NCBI GenBank assembly: GCA_964592235.1
Contig: CAZQCF010000020.1
Coordinates: 5,766 to 69,765, forward strand
Direction of reading: 5' to 3'
Length of the DNA: 64,000 nucleotides
From: PLA3 sp964592235
GTDB lineage: Bacteria > Planctomycetota > Phycisphaerae > UBA1845 > UTPLA1
Shown piece by piece: positions 18,473 to 28,038 of the stretch. The notes below the pieces were generated by a model. It was not told the DNA's origin. It did no database searches and saw only the letters and a program-made list of their open reading frames with translations. Numbering within the stretch: the stretch's first letter is position 1; every line of letters begins with the position of its first letter. Position numbers and translations under genes: made by a program.

Positions 18473-19914
18473 AACAGGCGCGACAACCGGCATCGGACGC
18501 GCGCGAGAAGGCCGCGCGCATCCTGCGCGAGCTGTACGACGGCGAGTCGGCGTCGCGGGAATTGCTGGCGGGATTGGAGCCGGAGTCGGCCTTCGCACAG
18601 GCCGACGCAGCGCTGACAGCAGAGCTGGTGCTGGGGGTGACGCGGCATCGCATCACCTGCGAGCATCTGGCGGCGCACTATTTTCGCGGTCGCTGGGGCG
18701 GCGTGCGTCCGAGCATTCGCACCGCGTTCGCACTGGGCGTTTATCAACTCTGCTGGCTGGATCGCGTGCCGGATCACGCGGCGGTCGATCAGACGGTTCG
18801 TCTGGCGATGCGGTACGGCAAGGGAACGGCGGACACGGTCAACGCCGTGCTGCGAAAAATCGTGGCGGCGCGCGGAGACGTGATCGCGCGGCCCGAAGCG
18901 CCCGACCCGCGGCGATACCTCCCATTGGATGAAACGCGCGGGCGGCTTTTCAGGGAGGACGTGTTTCCCGATCCGGCACGGCGGCCGCTGGAGTGGCTCG
19001 TCGCGGCGACGGGGCACCCGATGTATCTCGTCGAGCGGTGGCATCGGCGCTTCAAGCCCGCACTGGCGCGACAGATTTGCGAGGCAGGTCAGTTTCGCCG
19101 GCCGCTGGTGCTTCGTGCGAATCAGACGCGCATCGCGCCCGAAACACTCATCGAGCGCCTGCGCGAACGCGGGTTGAATGCGGAGTGCATCACCGAGGCG
19201 CGAGCGGTGATCGTGCGCGGGCGAACGGGCGAGCCGTCGCCTCGGGGCGAAGAAACGATCGCTTCGATTGAAGCGCACCGCCCCCTCCACGCCGCGGATG
19301 TCCCGGAGATTGCCGAGGGGTTGTGTCAACCGCAGGATTCCACGGCTCGAATGGTCCTGGCATCGGCAGGCCTCAAGCCGGGGCAGATCGTGCTGGACTT
19401 GTGCGCCGGACTGGGGACCAAGGCGACGCAGGCGGCCGAGTGCATGAACGACCGCGGCGTCGTCATCGCGACCGATGTCGATGATCGAAAGTTGGAAGCC
19501 GTGACTGCCAGCGCCGCGCGGCTGGGGCTGACCAGCGTGCGGACGACGCCGATGCCGTCGCTCGAAGCAGCCCTGCGCGAGCCAGGTCGCCCCGTCGATG
19601 TGATTCTGGTCGATGCGCCGTGCAGCAACACGGGCGTCCTGGGCCGACGGCCCGAGGCGCGCCATCGCGCCAGCCATCGGCATCTGCTCGAACTGATCGC
19701 CATCCAGCGCGACGTGCTAACGAAGGCAGCGTCGCTGGCCGGGCCGACCACGCGAATTCTCTACTCCACCTGCTCCATCGAGCGAGAGGAGAACGAGGAG
19801 CAGGTTGCGTGGTTCACTGCGACGTATCCCGACTGGCACGCGGCGGAATCGCGCCTGACCCTGCCCGGTCCCGATTGGGATGGGGGATTCTTCGCGATGC
19901 TGGAGCGCGCGTAG
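18469..19914 (+). CDS. rsmB: 16S rRNA m5C967 methyltransferase RsmB
   Basis: 481 residues. A NusB-like RNA-binding domain (about 10-140, ending in NAVLRKIVAARG) is followed by a Rossmann methyltransferase. Motifs seen are the SAM-binding LDLCAGLGTKATQ, the DAPCSNTGVL motif IV Cys and the YSTCSIEREENE motif VI catalytic Cys. It methylates C967 of 16S rRNA in E. coli. It is the third gene of def-fmt-rsmB, the classical order. Confidence 0.94.
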   Translation: MKQARQPASDAREKAARILRELYDGESASRELLAGLEPESAFAQADAALTAELVLGVTRHRITCEHLAAHYFRGRWGGVRPSIRTAFALGVYQLCWLDRVPDHAAVDQTVRLAMRYGKGTADTVNAVLRKIVAARGDVIARPEAPDPRRYLPLDETRGRLFREDVFPDPARRPLEWLVAATGHPMYLVERWHRRFKPALARQICEAGQFRRPLVLRANQTRIAPETLIERLRERGLNAECITEARAVIVRGRTGEPSPRGEETIASIEAHRPLHAADVPEIAEGLCQPQDSTARMVLASAGLKPGQIVLDLCAGLGTKATQAAECMNDRGVVIATDVDDRKLEAVTASAARLGLTSVRTTPMPSLEAALREPGRPVDVILVDAPCSNTGVLGRRPEARHRASHRHLLELIAIQRDVLTKAASLAGPTTRILYSTCSIEREENEEQVAWFTATYPDWHAAESRLTLPGPDWDGGFFAMLERA

Positions 19915-20003
19915 CCGAACCCGCGGCCCGGTGACCATACTGTCGTCGCATCGACCGCCGGTATAATCCGCCCGCCGGGCCGCAACGGCCCCAGGAGGAG
20001 TCC

Positions 20004-21710
20004 ATGTCCCGCACGTTTTCGAATTGCATGTTGAAACTCACCATCTTGGTCGTCACGGCATTCTGCGTGTCCCCTGCTGCGGCGCAACCGAAGCAGTCGC
20101 CCGATGACGAGTTCCGCCCGTTGCTGGATGCGTACGTCAAGAAATACAAGCCGCTCTACATCGAGTCGGCGACGGCCTGGTGGGAGGCGAACACGACTGG
20201 TTCCGATGCGGCGTTCAAGCGGAAGGAAGCGGCCGAGACCGCGCTGGTGGAGCTGCACGCCGACAAAGCGGTGTTCGCGCAGCTGAAGGCGCTGAAGGAA
20301 GGCCCGTCGCTGGGCGATCCGGTGTTGCAGCGGCAACTGGACGTGATGTATCGCGCGCACCTGCCCGGGCAGGCCGATCCGGAGTTGCAGAAGAAAATCG
20401 TCGCGATCGAGACACAGGTCGAGAAGCTCTTCAACACGCACCGAAGCCGGGTCGCCGGCAAGGACGTGACCGAGAACGACGTGCGCAAGATCCTCTCGGA
20501 TTCCAACGAGAGCAGCGCGGCCGAGGAGGCGTGGAAAAGTTACATGGCCGTCGGCGAGAAGATCGAAGGTCCGCTGAAGGAACTCGTGAAAATGCGGAAC
20601 GAGCTGGCCCGCAAGCTGGGCTTTCGAAACTTCTACGCGATGCGATTGACGCTGCAGGAGATCGATGAGGCGCAGTTGCTCAAGCTGTTTGACGAGCTGG
20701 ACGAACTGACCCGCCGGCCCTTCGCCATCGAAAAGATGGCGATCGATCATGCCATGGCGAAGCGGTTCAAGATCAAGCAGGAAGACCTGCGGCCGTGGCA
20801 CTTCGGCGACTTGTTCTTCCAGGCCGTGCCGGAGATGCCCGGGGGCGTGAACCTCGACGATCTGTACGCGAAGGTTGACTTACTGGATATGACGCGCCGC
20901 TACTACGCCGGGATGGGACTGGAGGCGGACGACATCCTCCAGCGCAGCGATCTGTACGAGAAGCCCGGCAAGAGTCCGCACGCGTTTAGCACGAGCCTCG
21001 ACCGCGATCAGAATGTGCGTGTGCTGTGCAATCTCCAACCCAATCTCTACTGGGCCGACACGCTCGTCCATGAACTGGGCCACGCCGTTTATGACAAGTA
21101 TGTGGCGAAAGACGTGCCGTTCCTGCTGCACGAGGCGTCGCACAGCATTACGACCGAAGGCTACGCGATGATGATGGGCGCCATGGTGAAGAACGAAGAC
21201 TTCTTCCGGAGTGTGCTGAAGATGTCGCCCGAAGAGGCGGCGGAGGCGGCCGCGACCGCCAAGCGCAGCCTGCGGCGGGAGAAGCTCATCTTCGCGCGCT
21301 GGGCACAGGTGATGATGCGCTTCGAACACGGCATGTACACCAACCCTGACCAGGACCTCGGCAAACTTTGGTGGTCGCTCAAGGCGAAGTACCAGATGCT
21401 GCGACCGCCGGAGCGGATCAGCCGGCCCGATTACGCGGCGAAGATTCACATCGTCACCGCGCCGGTCTATTACCACAGCTACATGATGGGCGACCTGTTT
21501 GGCTGCCAGGTGCATCATCACATCGCCACGACGGTGCTGGGGCTGGACGATCCAGGCAAGACCTGTTTCGCCGGGCGCAAGGAGGCGGGCGATTATCTGA
21601 AGAAGAACATCTTCGGCCCGGGCAATCTGTATTCGTGGAACGAACTCACGCGCCAGGCGACGGGCGAGCCGCTCACGGCGAAGTACTTCGCGGCGCAATT
21701 CGTGAAGTAG
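20004..21710 (+). CDS. Exported M2-like zinc metallopeptidase
   Basis: 568 residues with a signal peptide (to about residue 28, AAAQ). The zinc motif HELGHAVYDKY supplies two His ligands and the catalytic Glu. The downstream HEASHSITTEGYAMM segment provides the likely third ligand (Glu). The overall helical layout and the paired EGYAMM motif resemble the angiotensin-converting-enzyme M2 family more than M3. It is likely periplasmic, cutting small peptides. A terminator at 21784-21813 separates it from the convergent S46 peptidase. Confidence 0.85.
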   Translation: MSRTFSNCMLKLTILVVTAFCVSPAAAQPKQSPDDEFRPLLDAYVKKYKPLYIESATAWWEANTTGSDAAFKRKEAAETALVELHADKAVFAQLKALKEGPSLGDPVLQRQLDVMYRAHLPGQADPELQKKIVAIETQVEKLFNTHRSRVAGKDVTENDVRKILSDSNESSAAEEAWKSYMAVGEKIEGPLKELVKMRNELARKLGFRNFYAMRLTLQEIDEAQLLKLFDELDELTRRPFAIEKMAIDHAMAKRFKIKQEDLRPWHFGDLFFQAVPEMPGGVNLDDLYAKVDLLDMTRRYYAGMGLEADDILQRSDLYEKPGKSPHAFSTSLDRDQNVRVLCNLQPNLYWADTLVHELGHAVYDKYVAKDVPFLLHEASHSITTEGYAMMMGAMVKNEDFFRSVLKMSPEEAAEAAATAKRSLRREKLIFARWAQVMMRFEHGMYTNPDQDLGKLWWSLKAKYQMLRPPERISRPDYAAKIHIVTAPVYYHSYMMGDLFGCQVHHHIATTVLGLDDPGKTCFAGRKEAGDYLKKNIFGPGNLYSWNELTRQATGEPLTAKYFAAQFVK

Positions 21711-21783
21711 GTCCGTTCCAATGCGACAAGTAAGCCCGTTCCATTGCGATTAGTACACGTGTCTCGTTGCGAGCGCGCATGAT

Positions 21784-21813
21784 AAAGCCCCTGGCATGCT
21801 TGCCGGGGGCTTT
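21784..21813. terminator. Bidirectional intrinsic terminator
   Basis: Stem AAAGCCCCTGGCA with TGCCGGGGGCTTT around a 4-nt loop (one T-G wobble). It closely resembles the terminator at 2765-2795 and also lies between convergent genes. Confidence 0.85.
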
Positions 21814-21858
21814 GATACGATTCAAGCGATTTAATCGCCTCAAGCGCTTCCTTCGATT

Positions 21859-23937
21859 TCATCCCTTCGTGATCTCGTCCGCGAGCTTGCCCGCGCCGTA
21901 GAGCTTGCGCAACGCCTCGATGATCGCCTGCGAGTGTACGCCCACGGCCCGCGCCTTCTCCATGTCGAACTGAAAATCCCAGATCAGTCCGTGGAGATTG
22001 CCGTCAAACACGAGACCGGTCACCTCGCCATCGCGATTGAACATCGGACTGCCCGAGTTGCCCCCGATGATGTCGTTCGTTGAGATGAAATTAAACGGCA
22101 TCTTGAGGTCCAGCTTGTTGCGCCCGTCGGCCCAGCGCTTCGGCAGGTTGTACGGCTCGCGCTCCTTGTGCTGCGCCGCTCGTGCGTACAGCCCGGCCAT
22201 GTCCGTCATCGCGGGGATCGTCTCGCTGCCGTCGCGATAGCCCGCCACCGTGCCGACCGCCAGCCGCAGCGTGAAGGTCGCGTCGGGATAGACCCGGTCG
22301 CCGTCCTTCTCGAACTTTGCGTTGGCGATCATCGCGTAGGCTTCCTTCTCGACGCTCTCGAACACCTTCTCATACTTGTCGCGCAGCGCCCGGGCCATCG
22401 GGTTCAGCGCCTGGGCAAACTGAATCATCGGATCGTTGCATTCGGCGATCGCCGCCGTGCCGCCCTCGTACAGCTTCTTTCTGAAAGCGACATCTTTCAA
22501 CTTCGTCCCGCCGATCAGCGACGCCGCCCGGCTGCCCGCGTCCATGCCACCCATCGCCGCCACGACGGCCTCATGCTCGCCGCCCAGATGCCGGCCGAGG
22601 CGAATCAGTCCGTCCTCCAGCCGCAATTGCTCCAGCGCGTCGTAGACCGGCGCTTCGGAGAACAGGTCCAGTTCCAGCGACGGCAGGTTCGCATCGCGAT
22701 ACTCGGTCAACCGCTCGCCATCGGGCTTGCGCTTCTCGTCCGCCGCGCGGATCAGCTTGCGCGCCAGATCGTGATACCGCCCGAGGCTTGTCCGCCGACT
22801 CTCCAGCATGAAATACTCGGTGTAGAACGACTGAACCTCGGCCAACGCCTTGCTCAATTTGTCCCAGCCCGCGGCGTACTTCTCGCGCCGCTTCGGATCC
22901 GCCTGCACGAACTCGCGCAGCGCCGCCTCGGCCTCCATCTTGCGATTCATCAGCCGCGGATTCAGGAGCCCGTTGATGATGCCGCCGAACGCCTTGCGCG
23001 AATTCTGGATGCCCAGCAGGTCTTCCTTGCCGATGCGCCCGTATTCCTCACTGCGCCCCATGAACTGATTCAGCGCGATCTCGCGCTGGTTGTAACACGA
23101 AAGCGTCAGCGGCAACTGCACGTCGCGCAAGAAGCGCAGATGATCGACCGTGAACAGCCGCTGCGTGCGGCCGGGGTGCCCCGCGACGAAAATCAGCTCG
23201 CCCTCCTTCGGCCCCGCCTTGCTCCACTTAAGATAGTGCTCCACCTTTGCGGGTTTGTCGTTCTCGTAAGCGCGCAGAAACGTGACATCGAGGTTGAAGC
23301 GCGGGTACTCGAAGTTGTCCAGATCGCCCCCGAAGAAGGCGATGCCCGCCTCGGGCGCGAAGACAAGCCGCACGTCGGTATAGCGCTTGTACAGATACAG
23401 GTCATACCGCGCGCCGTTATAGAGCGTGACCACTTCGGGTTGCAGGCCCGATCGCTCGCGGGCTTCCTTCTCAATCTCCGACATGGCCTTCTTCCGCGCG
23501 GCGAACGCATCAGCGGCGCTCATGCCCGACTTGACAGCGGCGTTGACGCGGTCGGTGATCTCCTGGATCTCCTGCAACACCGTCAGTTCCATGTGCGGGC
23601 ACTTCAGCTCGGCCTCGTGCGTCGGGGCGTAGAACCCGTCGACCATGTAGTCGTGCTGCTCGGAGGAGAGGTCCTGAATCGCGTCCGACGCGACGTGATG
23701 ATTGGTCATCACCAGCCCATCGGGCGAGACGAACGAGCCGCTGCCGCCCGCGCCGATGCGCACGCACGATTTCTGCACGTGCTCGGTCCAGGTCGCGGTG
23801 GGCTCGAAGTTGTACTGCTGCTTGAGTTCCTTCGACGGGAGCTTGTTGATCAGCCACATGCCCTCGTCGGCGAAGGCGGTCAGGGCGGGGACGGTCGCGG
23901 CCAGAATGGCCAGGGCGCGGAAGAACCGGGAAGTCAT
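21859..23937 (-). CDS. Peptidase S46 (dipeptidyl-peptidase 7/11 family)
   Basis: 692 residues with a signal peptide (to about residue 22, ALTAFA) and the family's DEGMWLINKLP start. A chymotrypsin-like fold is shown by the catalytic His in TNHHVASDAI and Ser in GGNSGSPMFN. S46 enzymes release dipeptides from oligopeptide N-termini. The residue 18 after the catalytic Ser is Gly (FDGN), as in DPP7, rather than Arg as in DPP11, suggesting hydrophobic rather than acidic P1 preference (inference by alignment from memory). The ATG at 23937 has AGGA 8 nt upstream. It probably works alongside the M2-like peptidase. Confidence 0.93.
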   Translation of the reverse strand: MTSRFFRALAILAATVPALTAFADEGMWLINKLPSKELKQQYNFEPTATWTEHVQKSCVRIGAGGSGSFVSPDGLVMTNHHVASDAIQDLSSEQHDYMVDGFYAPTHEAELKCPHMELTVLQEIQEITDRVNAAVKSGMSAADAFAARKKAMSEIEKEARERSGLQPEVVTLYNGARYDLYLYKRYTDVRLVFAPEAGIAFFGGDLDNFEYPRFNLDVTFLRAYENDKPAKVEHYLKWSKAGPKEGELIFVAGHPGRTQRLFTVDHLRFLRDVQLPLTLSCYNQREIALNQFMGRSEEYGRIGKEDLLGIQNSRKAFGGIINGLLNPRLMNRKMEAEAALREFVQADPKRREKYAAGWDKLSKALAEVQSFYTEYFMLESRRTSLGRYHDLARKLIRAADEKRKPDGERLTEYRDANLPSLELDLFSEAPVYDALEQLRLEDGLIRLGRHLGGEHEAVVAAMGGMDAGSRAASLIGGTKLKDVAFRKKLYEGGTAAIAECNDPMIQFAQALNPMARALRDKYEKVFESVEKEAYAMIANAKFEKDGDRVYPDATFTLRLAVGTVAGYRDGSETIPAMTDMAGLYARAAQHKEREPYNLPKRWADGRNKLDLKMPFNFISTNDIIGGNSGSPMFNRDGEVTGLVFDGNLHGLIWDFQFDMEKARAVGVHSQAIIEALRKLYGAGKLADEITKG

Positions 23938-24055
23938 GGTGTGTCCTTTCGTTTCTCTCTGGTGCATCGCCGTGGGCATGATAAGCGAAACGCCGGTTTC
24001 GATCCAATTGCGCCAGCCGCTAGAATGCCGCGTCGTCGGGTTTCGGGAGTTCACC

Positions 24056-24937
24056 ATGCGAATCGGCTGGATCGGCACAGGTGTCATGGGGCGGTCGATG
24101 GCGGGGCATCTGCTCGCCGCAGGGCACGATGTGCACATCCACAATCGCACAAAGGACAAGGCAACGGACCTAATCGCGCGCGGCGCAATCTGGCACGATC
24201 GCCCGGCCGATGCGGCGCGCGACGCGACGGTTGTCTTTCTGATGCTGGGGTTCCCCGATGACGTGCGCGCCGTGGCCCTGGGGCCGGGCGGCGTGATCGC
24301 CGCGCTACCGGCGGGCGGTGTGCTGGTCGATTGCACGACGAGCAGCCCGGCGCTGGCGGTGGAACTGGCCGACGCGGCCCGGGCGCGCGGCTGCTTTGCG
24401 CTCGATGCACCCGTCAGCGGCGGCGACGTCGGCGCTCGCAACGCCGCCCTGTCCATCATGGTTGGCGGAGACGAAGCCGCCTTTCAGTGCGTGCGCCCCC
24501 TGCTCGAAGCGCTCGGAAAAACAATTGTCCATCACGGGGCGCCCGGCAGCGGCCAGCACACCAAGATGGTCAATCAGATTCTCATCGCGGCCGGTATGGT
24601 CGCCGTCTGCGAAGGGCTGCTCTACGCGCGCCGGTGCGGCCTCGACCTGGACAAGGTCATGGCCAGCGTCGGCGGCGGCGCAGCCGGCTCATGGAGCCTC
24701 GCCAACTACGGCCCGCGGATTCTCAAGGGCGATTTCGCGCCCGGGTTTTATGTCGAGCATTTTGTGAAAGACATGCAGATCGCGCTCGATGAAGCCGACC
24801 GCATGGGGCTGATTCTGCCCGGCCTCGCGCTGGCGAAGACGCTTTATGACAAGCTGATCGAGCTGGGCGGCGGGCGGAATGGAACGCAATCGCTGATCCG
24901 CGCGCTGGAATCGCTGGCCGGATGTAACGACAAATAG
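24056..24937 (+). CDS. NAD(P)-dependent 3-hydroxyisobutyrate-type dehydrogenase
   Basis: 293 residues of the beta-hydroxyacid dehydrogenase family. It has the dinucleotide motif IGWIGTGVMGRSMAGHLL at the N-terminus, the substrate motif DAPVSGGDVGARN and the catalytic Lys in GSGQHTKMVNQIL. Substrates in the family include 3-hydroxyisobutyrate, tartronate semialdehyde and 6-phosphogluconate; which applies here cannot be told. GGGAG precedes the ATG. It is divergent from the S46 gene and convergent with the DinG-like gene. Confidence 0.92.
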   Translation: MRIGWIGTGVMGRSMAGHLLAAGHDVHIHNRTKDKATDLIARGAIWHDRPADAARDATVVFLMLGFPDDVRAVALGPGGVIAALPAGGVLVDCTTSSPALAVELADAARARGCFALDAPVSGGDVGARNAALSIMVGGDEAAFQCVRPLLEALGKTIVHHGAPGSGQHTKMVNQILIAAGMVAVCEGLLYARRCGLDLDKVMASVGGGAAGSWSLANYGPRILKGDFAPGFYVEHFVKDMQIALDEADRMGLILPGLALAKTLYDKLIELGGGRNGTQSLIRALESLAGCNDK

Positions 24938-24941
24938 CAAC

Positions 24942-26939
24942 TTAAGTGTGCACTTCCACCTTGCACGCCGGCAGTGCATTGAGAAACAACCGCCCGTATG
25001 CCTTCGTCCGCACGCGCTTATCCAGAATCACCACGATGCCCCGATCGCTCGCCGTGCGAATCAATCGCCCGAAACCCTGCTTAAGCTTCAGCACCGCCTC
25101 GGGCACCTGGTACTCCATGAATGCGTTGCCGCCCGCCGCGTCAATCGCCTCAACCCGCGCGGCCGTCAGCGGCTGATCCGGAGGGCTGAACGGCAGCTTC
25201 GTGATGATCACGTTCCCCAGCGCGTCGCCCGGCACGTCCACCCCCTGCCAAAATGATTCTGTGCCCAGCAGCACCGCGCGGCCGTCAGCCTTGAACGCCG
25301 CCAGCATCGCCGACCGCGCCATCTCCCGTCCCTGCACGAGCAGCCGCATCGACTTCGCCGCGCAAAAATCCTTCAACAGGGCCTCGGCCTGGTTCAGCGC
25401 CGCGTAACTCGTGAACAGCACAAACGCGCGCCCGCCTGTCATCTCTAAATACGTCTTGATTTTCTCGCACGCCGTCGGCAGGAAGGCCGCGTCGTTCGGT
25501 TCGGGCAGCCCCGCCTCCACGTGCAGCGTCACCTGCTCGCGGTAGTTGAACGGCGAATCCAGCCGCAGCGACTGCGCCTCGACCGCGCCCAGCCGCCCGC
25601 GCAGGTACTCAAACCCCTCCTCGCCGCCGGTCGACAGCGTCGCGCTCGTGAGCACGATGCTCTTCACCCGTTCGAACAACGCCTCGCGCAGGATCGGCCC
25701 CACGGTCGTCGGCGCCGCCCGCAGCGACACGCCACCGTCGCGCCCGCTCGACGCCTCGAGCCAGTACACACAATCGGCCAGTTGCTGCTTCAACAGCGCC
25801 TCCAGGGCCTCGGCCGACTCGACGCAGCGATCGGCCGCGCTGCTTAACTCGAATTGCTCATCCTCGCGCGGGCACTGGCCCTTCACCTCGCGCAGCTTCA
25901 CCGCCAGCGCGTGCAGCGCCGGCGACAGCAGATTCTCCGCCGTCGGCGGCTTCCGCAGGCGCGACGCCCCATTGCCCGTCGCCATGCGGCCGATCTGCGC
26001 GAACAGCGCGTCGGCTTTCGACCGTACCGCCGTCACCTCTCGCCGCAGCGGATCGCACTCCAGCATCGCCAGCAGCCCGCGGCCCGTCCGCTCATTGAAC
26101 AACCCGTTCAGCACCGCGTCCACCGTGCGGCTGCTGACGCTCACGCCGAAGTAATCGCTCGCCACGGCCTCCAGCGTGTGCGCCTCGTCGAAGATCACCG
26201 CGTCGTAGTCCGGCAGGAACGACACGTTCTCGCGCGATCGCAGGGCCAGGTCGCTGAAAAACAGCGCGTGGTTGAGCACCAGCACGTCGGCGTCGGCCGC
26301 GTTCCGCCGCGCCCGCTGATAGAAACACTTGTCGTACGTCTCGCACTTCGGCCCCATACAGTTGTTGCTTTCGCTCCGCACGTGCTGCCACAATTGCGGC
26401 AGCGGCGTGAACGGCAGGTCCGACAGGCTGCCCTCGCGCGTCTCATAGGCCCAGTCCTCGATCCGCCGCAACTGCTCCCCCTCGCGCGATTCGACCAGCA
26501 TCGACGCCTGCCGCCGGCTGGTCTGCATCAACCGCCGCAGGCCGAGGTAATTGTGCCGCCCCTTCATCAGCACGGCCTTGAACCGCCCCGGCACCACGCG
26601 GCCCAGCGCGGGGATATCCTTCTCCATCAACTGCTCCTGCAGCGCGATCGTATGCGTCGAGATCACCACGCGCTTGCGCTGCGACACCACATGCTCGATC
26701 ACCGGCAGCAGGTACGCGAAGCTCTTCCCGACGCCCGTCCCCGCCTCAACCATCAGGTGATGCGGCCCCGCCAGCGCCTCCCCCACGGCCTGCGCCATCG
26801 CCAACTGCTGCGGGCGCGACTCGTATCGCTCCAGCGCGCGGGCAAACAGCGTCGCGCGATCCGACGGCGCGGCCTGATCGACCGGCGCGGCGGTCGCGCG
26901 GTGATGAATGTTCTCGGCGGCAGCAGTCGTCTCGCGCAT
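24942..26939 (-). CDS. DinG/XPD-like superfamily 2 DNA helicase
   Basis: 665 residues. Walker A is EAGTGVGKS (65-73), the DEAH box is at 251-254 and helicase motif VI-like GFGRLIRTASDRG lies near the end. The iron-sulfur domain shows C194, C199 and C205. The usual first cysteine of the four-Cys cluster, in the GRxNYLC motif, is replaced by Gly (GRHNYLGLRR, about 132). DinG unwinds DNA 5'-3' and resolves R-loops and G-quadruplexes. It ends 5 nt from the convergent dehydrogenase gene. Confidence 0.9.
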   Translation of the reverse strand: MRETTAAAENIHHRATAAPVDQAAPSDRATLFARALERYESRPQQLAMAQAVGEALAGPHHLMVEAGTGVGKSFAYLLPVIEHVVSQRKRVVISTHTIALQEQLMEKDIPALGRVVPGRFKAVLMKGRHNYLGLRRLMQTSRRQASMLVESREGEQLRRIEDWAYETREGSLSDLPFTPLPQLWQHVRSESNNCMGPKCETYDKCFYQRARRNAADADVLVLNHALFFSDLALRSRENVSFLPDYDAVIFDEAHTLEAVASDYFGVSVSSRTVDAVLNGLFNERTGRGLLAMLECDPLRREVTAVRSKADALFAQIGRMATGNGASRLRKPPTAENLLSPALHALAVKLREVKGQCPREDEQFELSSAADRCVESAEALEALLKQQLADCVYWLEASSGRDGGVSLRAAPTTVGPILREALFERVKSIVLTSATLSTGGEEGFEYLRGRLGAVEAQSLRLDSPFNYREQVTLHVEAGLPEPNDAAFLPTACEKIKTYLEMTGGRAFVLFTSYAALNQAEALLKDFCAAKSMRLLVQGREMARSAMLAAFKADGRAVLLGTESFWQGVDVPGDALGNVIITKLPFSPPDQPLTAARVEAIDAAGGNAFMEYQVPEAVLKLKQGFGRLIRTASDRGIVVILDKRVRTKAYGRLFLNALPACKVEVHT

Positions 26940-26948
26940 GGCCCCCTC

Positions 26949-27437
26949 TCACGCCTGCATCAGATGCTGAATGAAGTCCTTGATGAAGAACACCATGATG
27001 AGCGACGTCACCATCACGATCACCGTCGCCAGCACCGTCACCAGCGTCGTGCCGGTGATGATCCCGCGCTGGTACGTCGCCATGATGTGCGGCCGTGCCA
27101 TGACGAGCATCGCCAGCAGCGTCGCGGCGATGGAGGGCCAGATGCTGATCGAGTGGACGTAGCTGTAGAGCCAGACCCAGCGCGGCACGTCCTGTTCGTA
27201 GCCGATGGCGCGGTGGACGAAGTGACCGCGGACGTAGTAGACGGATTGCCCGTCGATTTTCTTAATGTAGCCGTTGGGGGCGTCGCCGCCGATGATGGCG
27301 TAGATGATGGCGTAGACGATGAAGTTGCTGATGCCCAGGACAATGAGCCAGGTGCAGATTCGATTTCGCCGCCGCCGGTCCATGCGGTTAGGGTAAACGA
27401 TGCCGCGGCGGGCGTCGATTGTCGCAGCGGCCACCAT
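26949..27437 (-). CDS. Small membrane protein of unknown function
   Basis: About 162 residues with four hydrophobic segments (ICTWLIVLGISNFIVYAIIYAIIG, a middle pair around IWPSIAATLLAMLVMA, and a long one ending MVFFIKDFI). A basic RRRRNR stretch precedes the first, predicting a cytoplasmic N-terminus. The start is uncertain: ATGs at 27494, 27437 and 27383 are in frame, and I chose 27437 for a weak GAGG upstream. It lies just downstream of no other gene on its strand except the DinG-like one, which it precedes by 9 nt, so they may be co-transcribed. Confidence 0.65.
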   Translation of the reverse strand: MVAAATIDARRGIVYPNRMDRRRRNRICTWLIVLGISNFIVYAIIYAIIGGDAPNGYIKKIDGQSVYYVRGHFVHRAIGYEQDVPRWVWLYSYVHSISIWPSIAATLLAMLVMARPHIMATYQRGIITGTTLVTVLATVIVMVTSLIMVFFIKDFIQHLMQA

Positions 27438-27498
27438 CGGCACGTTCGCCTCGGCTCCTTGAAATGCAGCATCCATCCGGCCTACACTATTCATACGA

Positions 27499-27993
27499 AT
27501 GGCGACTCGCCCCGCACAACACGAACGGTCGCTCTTCGGTCTTCGACCGTGGAGTCAATTTTTGGCATTGTTCCTGATCGTCGTCGTGCTGGACGTCATC
27601 CTTAGCAGCTTCTGGGTCAGCAGTTGGAGATCCGTAACTGTCAGTAAGATGGCCCAGTTCATCGGCCTGGGCCGATTCGCACTCTACGCTTCGATCGTGT
27701 GGTCGTATCTTCCAACGTTCGCTTTAATGAGTTCGCTCGGTGCGGTGCTGGGGGCGAAGCGGAAGCACGATGGAATTCTCGTAGCGTTCCTGATCGCGCT
27801 GGCTGTGTGGCTGACAAAGTTTGTGTTCGCGATGTCAATTCCGAGAGACCCGTCGCATCGATTTTCGATGCTCCTGTTTGCGCTGGAATTCCACGGTGTG
27901 CCGCTGGCAGCCCTGTCCGCATGGATCGCCCGACGAGTCACGCAGCGATCTCGCCCAACGCATCCCGCGCCCAGGGTCGCTTTCACGTCATAA
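27499..27993 (+). CDS. Small membrane protein of unknown function
   Basis: 164 residues with four likely membrane helices (FLALFLIVVVLDVILSSFWV, ALYASIVWSYLPTFALMSSL, GILVAFLIALAVWLTKFVFA, LLFALEFHGVPLAALSAWIA) and a basic C-terminal tail. No family is recognised. It is divergent from the preceding small membrane-protein gene and followed closely by the interrupted zinc-ribbon gene. Confidence 0.6.
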   Translation: MATRPAQHERSLFGLRPWSQFLALFLIVVVLDVILSSFWVSSWRSVTVSKMAQFIGLGRFALYASIVWSYLPTFALMSSLGAVLGAKRKHDGILVAFLIALAVWLTKFVFAMSIPRDPSHRFSMLLFALEFHGVPLAALSAWIARRVTQRSRPTHPAPRVAFTS

Positions 27994-28038
27994 GGTTTCG
28001 ATTTTGCACGTCTACATCGGAGCCGATCACGCGTGGCA

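Noticed and set aside
22168..24261. 697-codon rightward open frame
   Set aside because: It is antisense to the S46 peptidase and has no recognisable protein features.
23938..24459. Upstream extension of the S46 peptidase frame
   Set aside because: It overlaps the divergent dehydrogenase gene, and a signal peptide with a ribosome-binding site starts at 23937.
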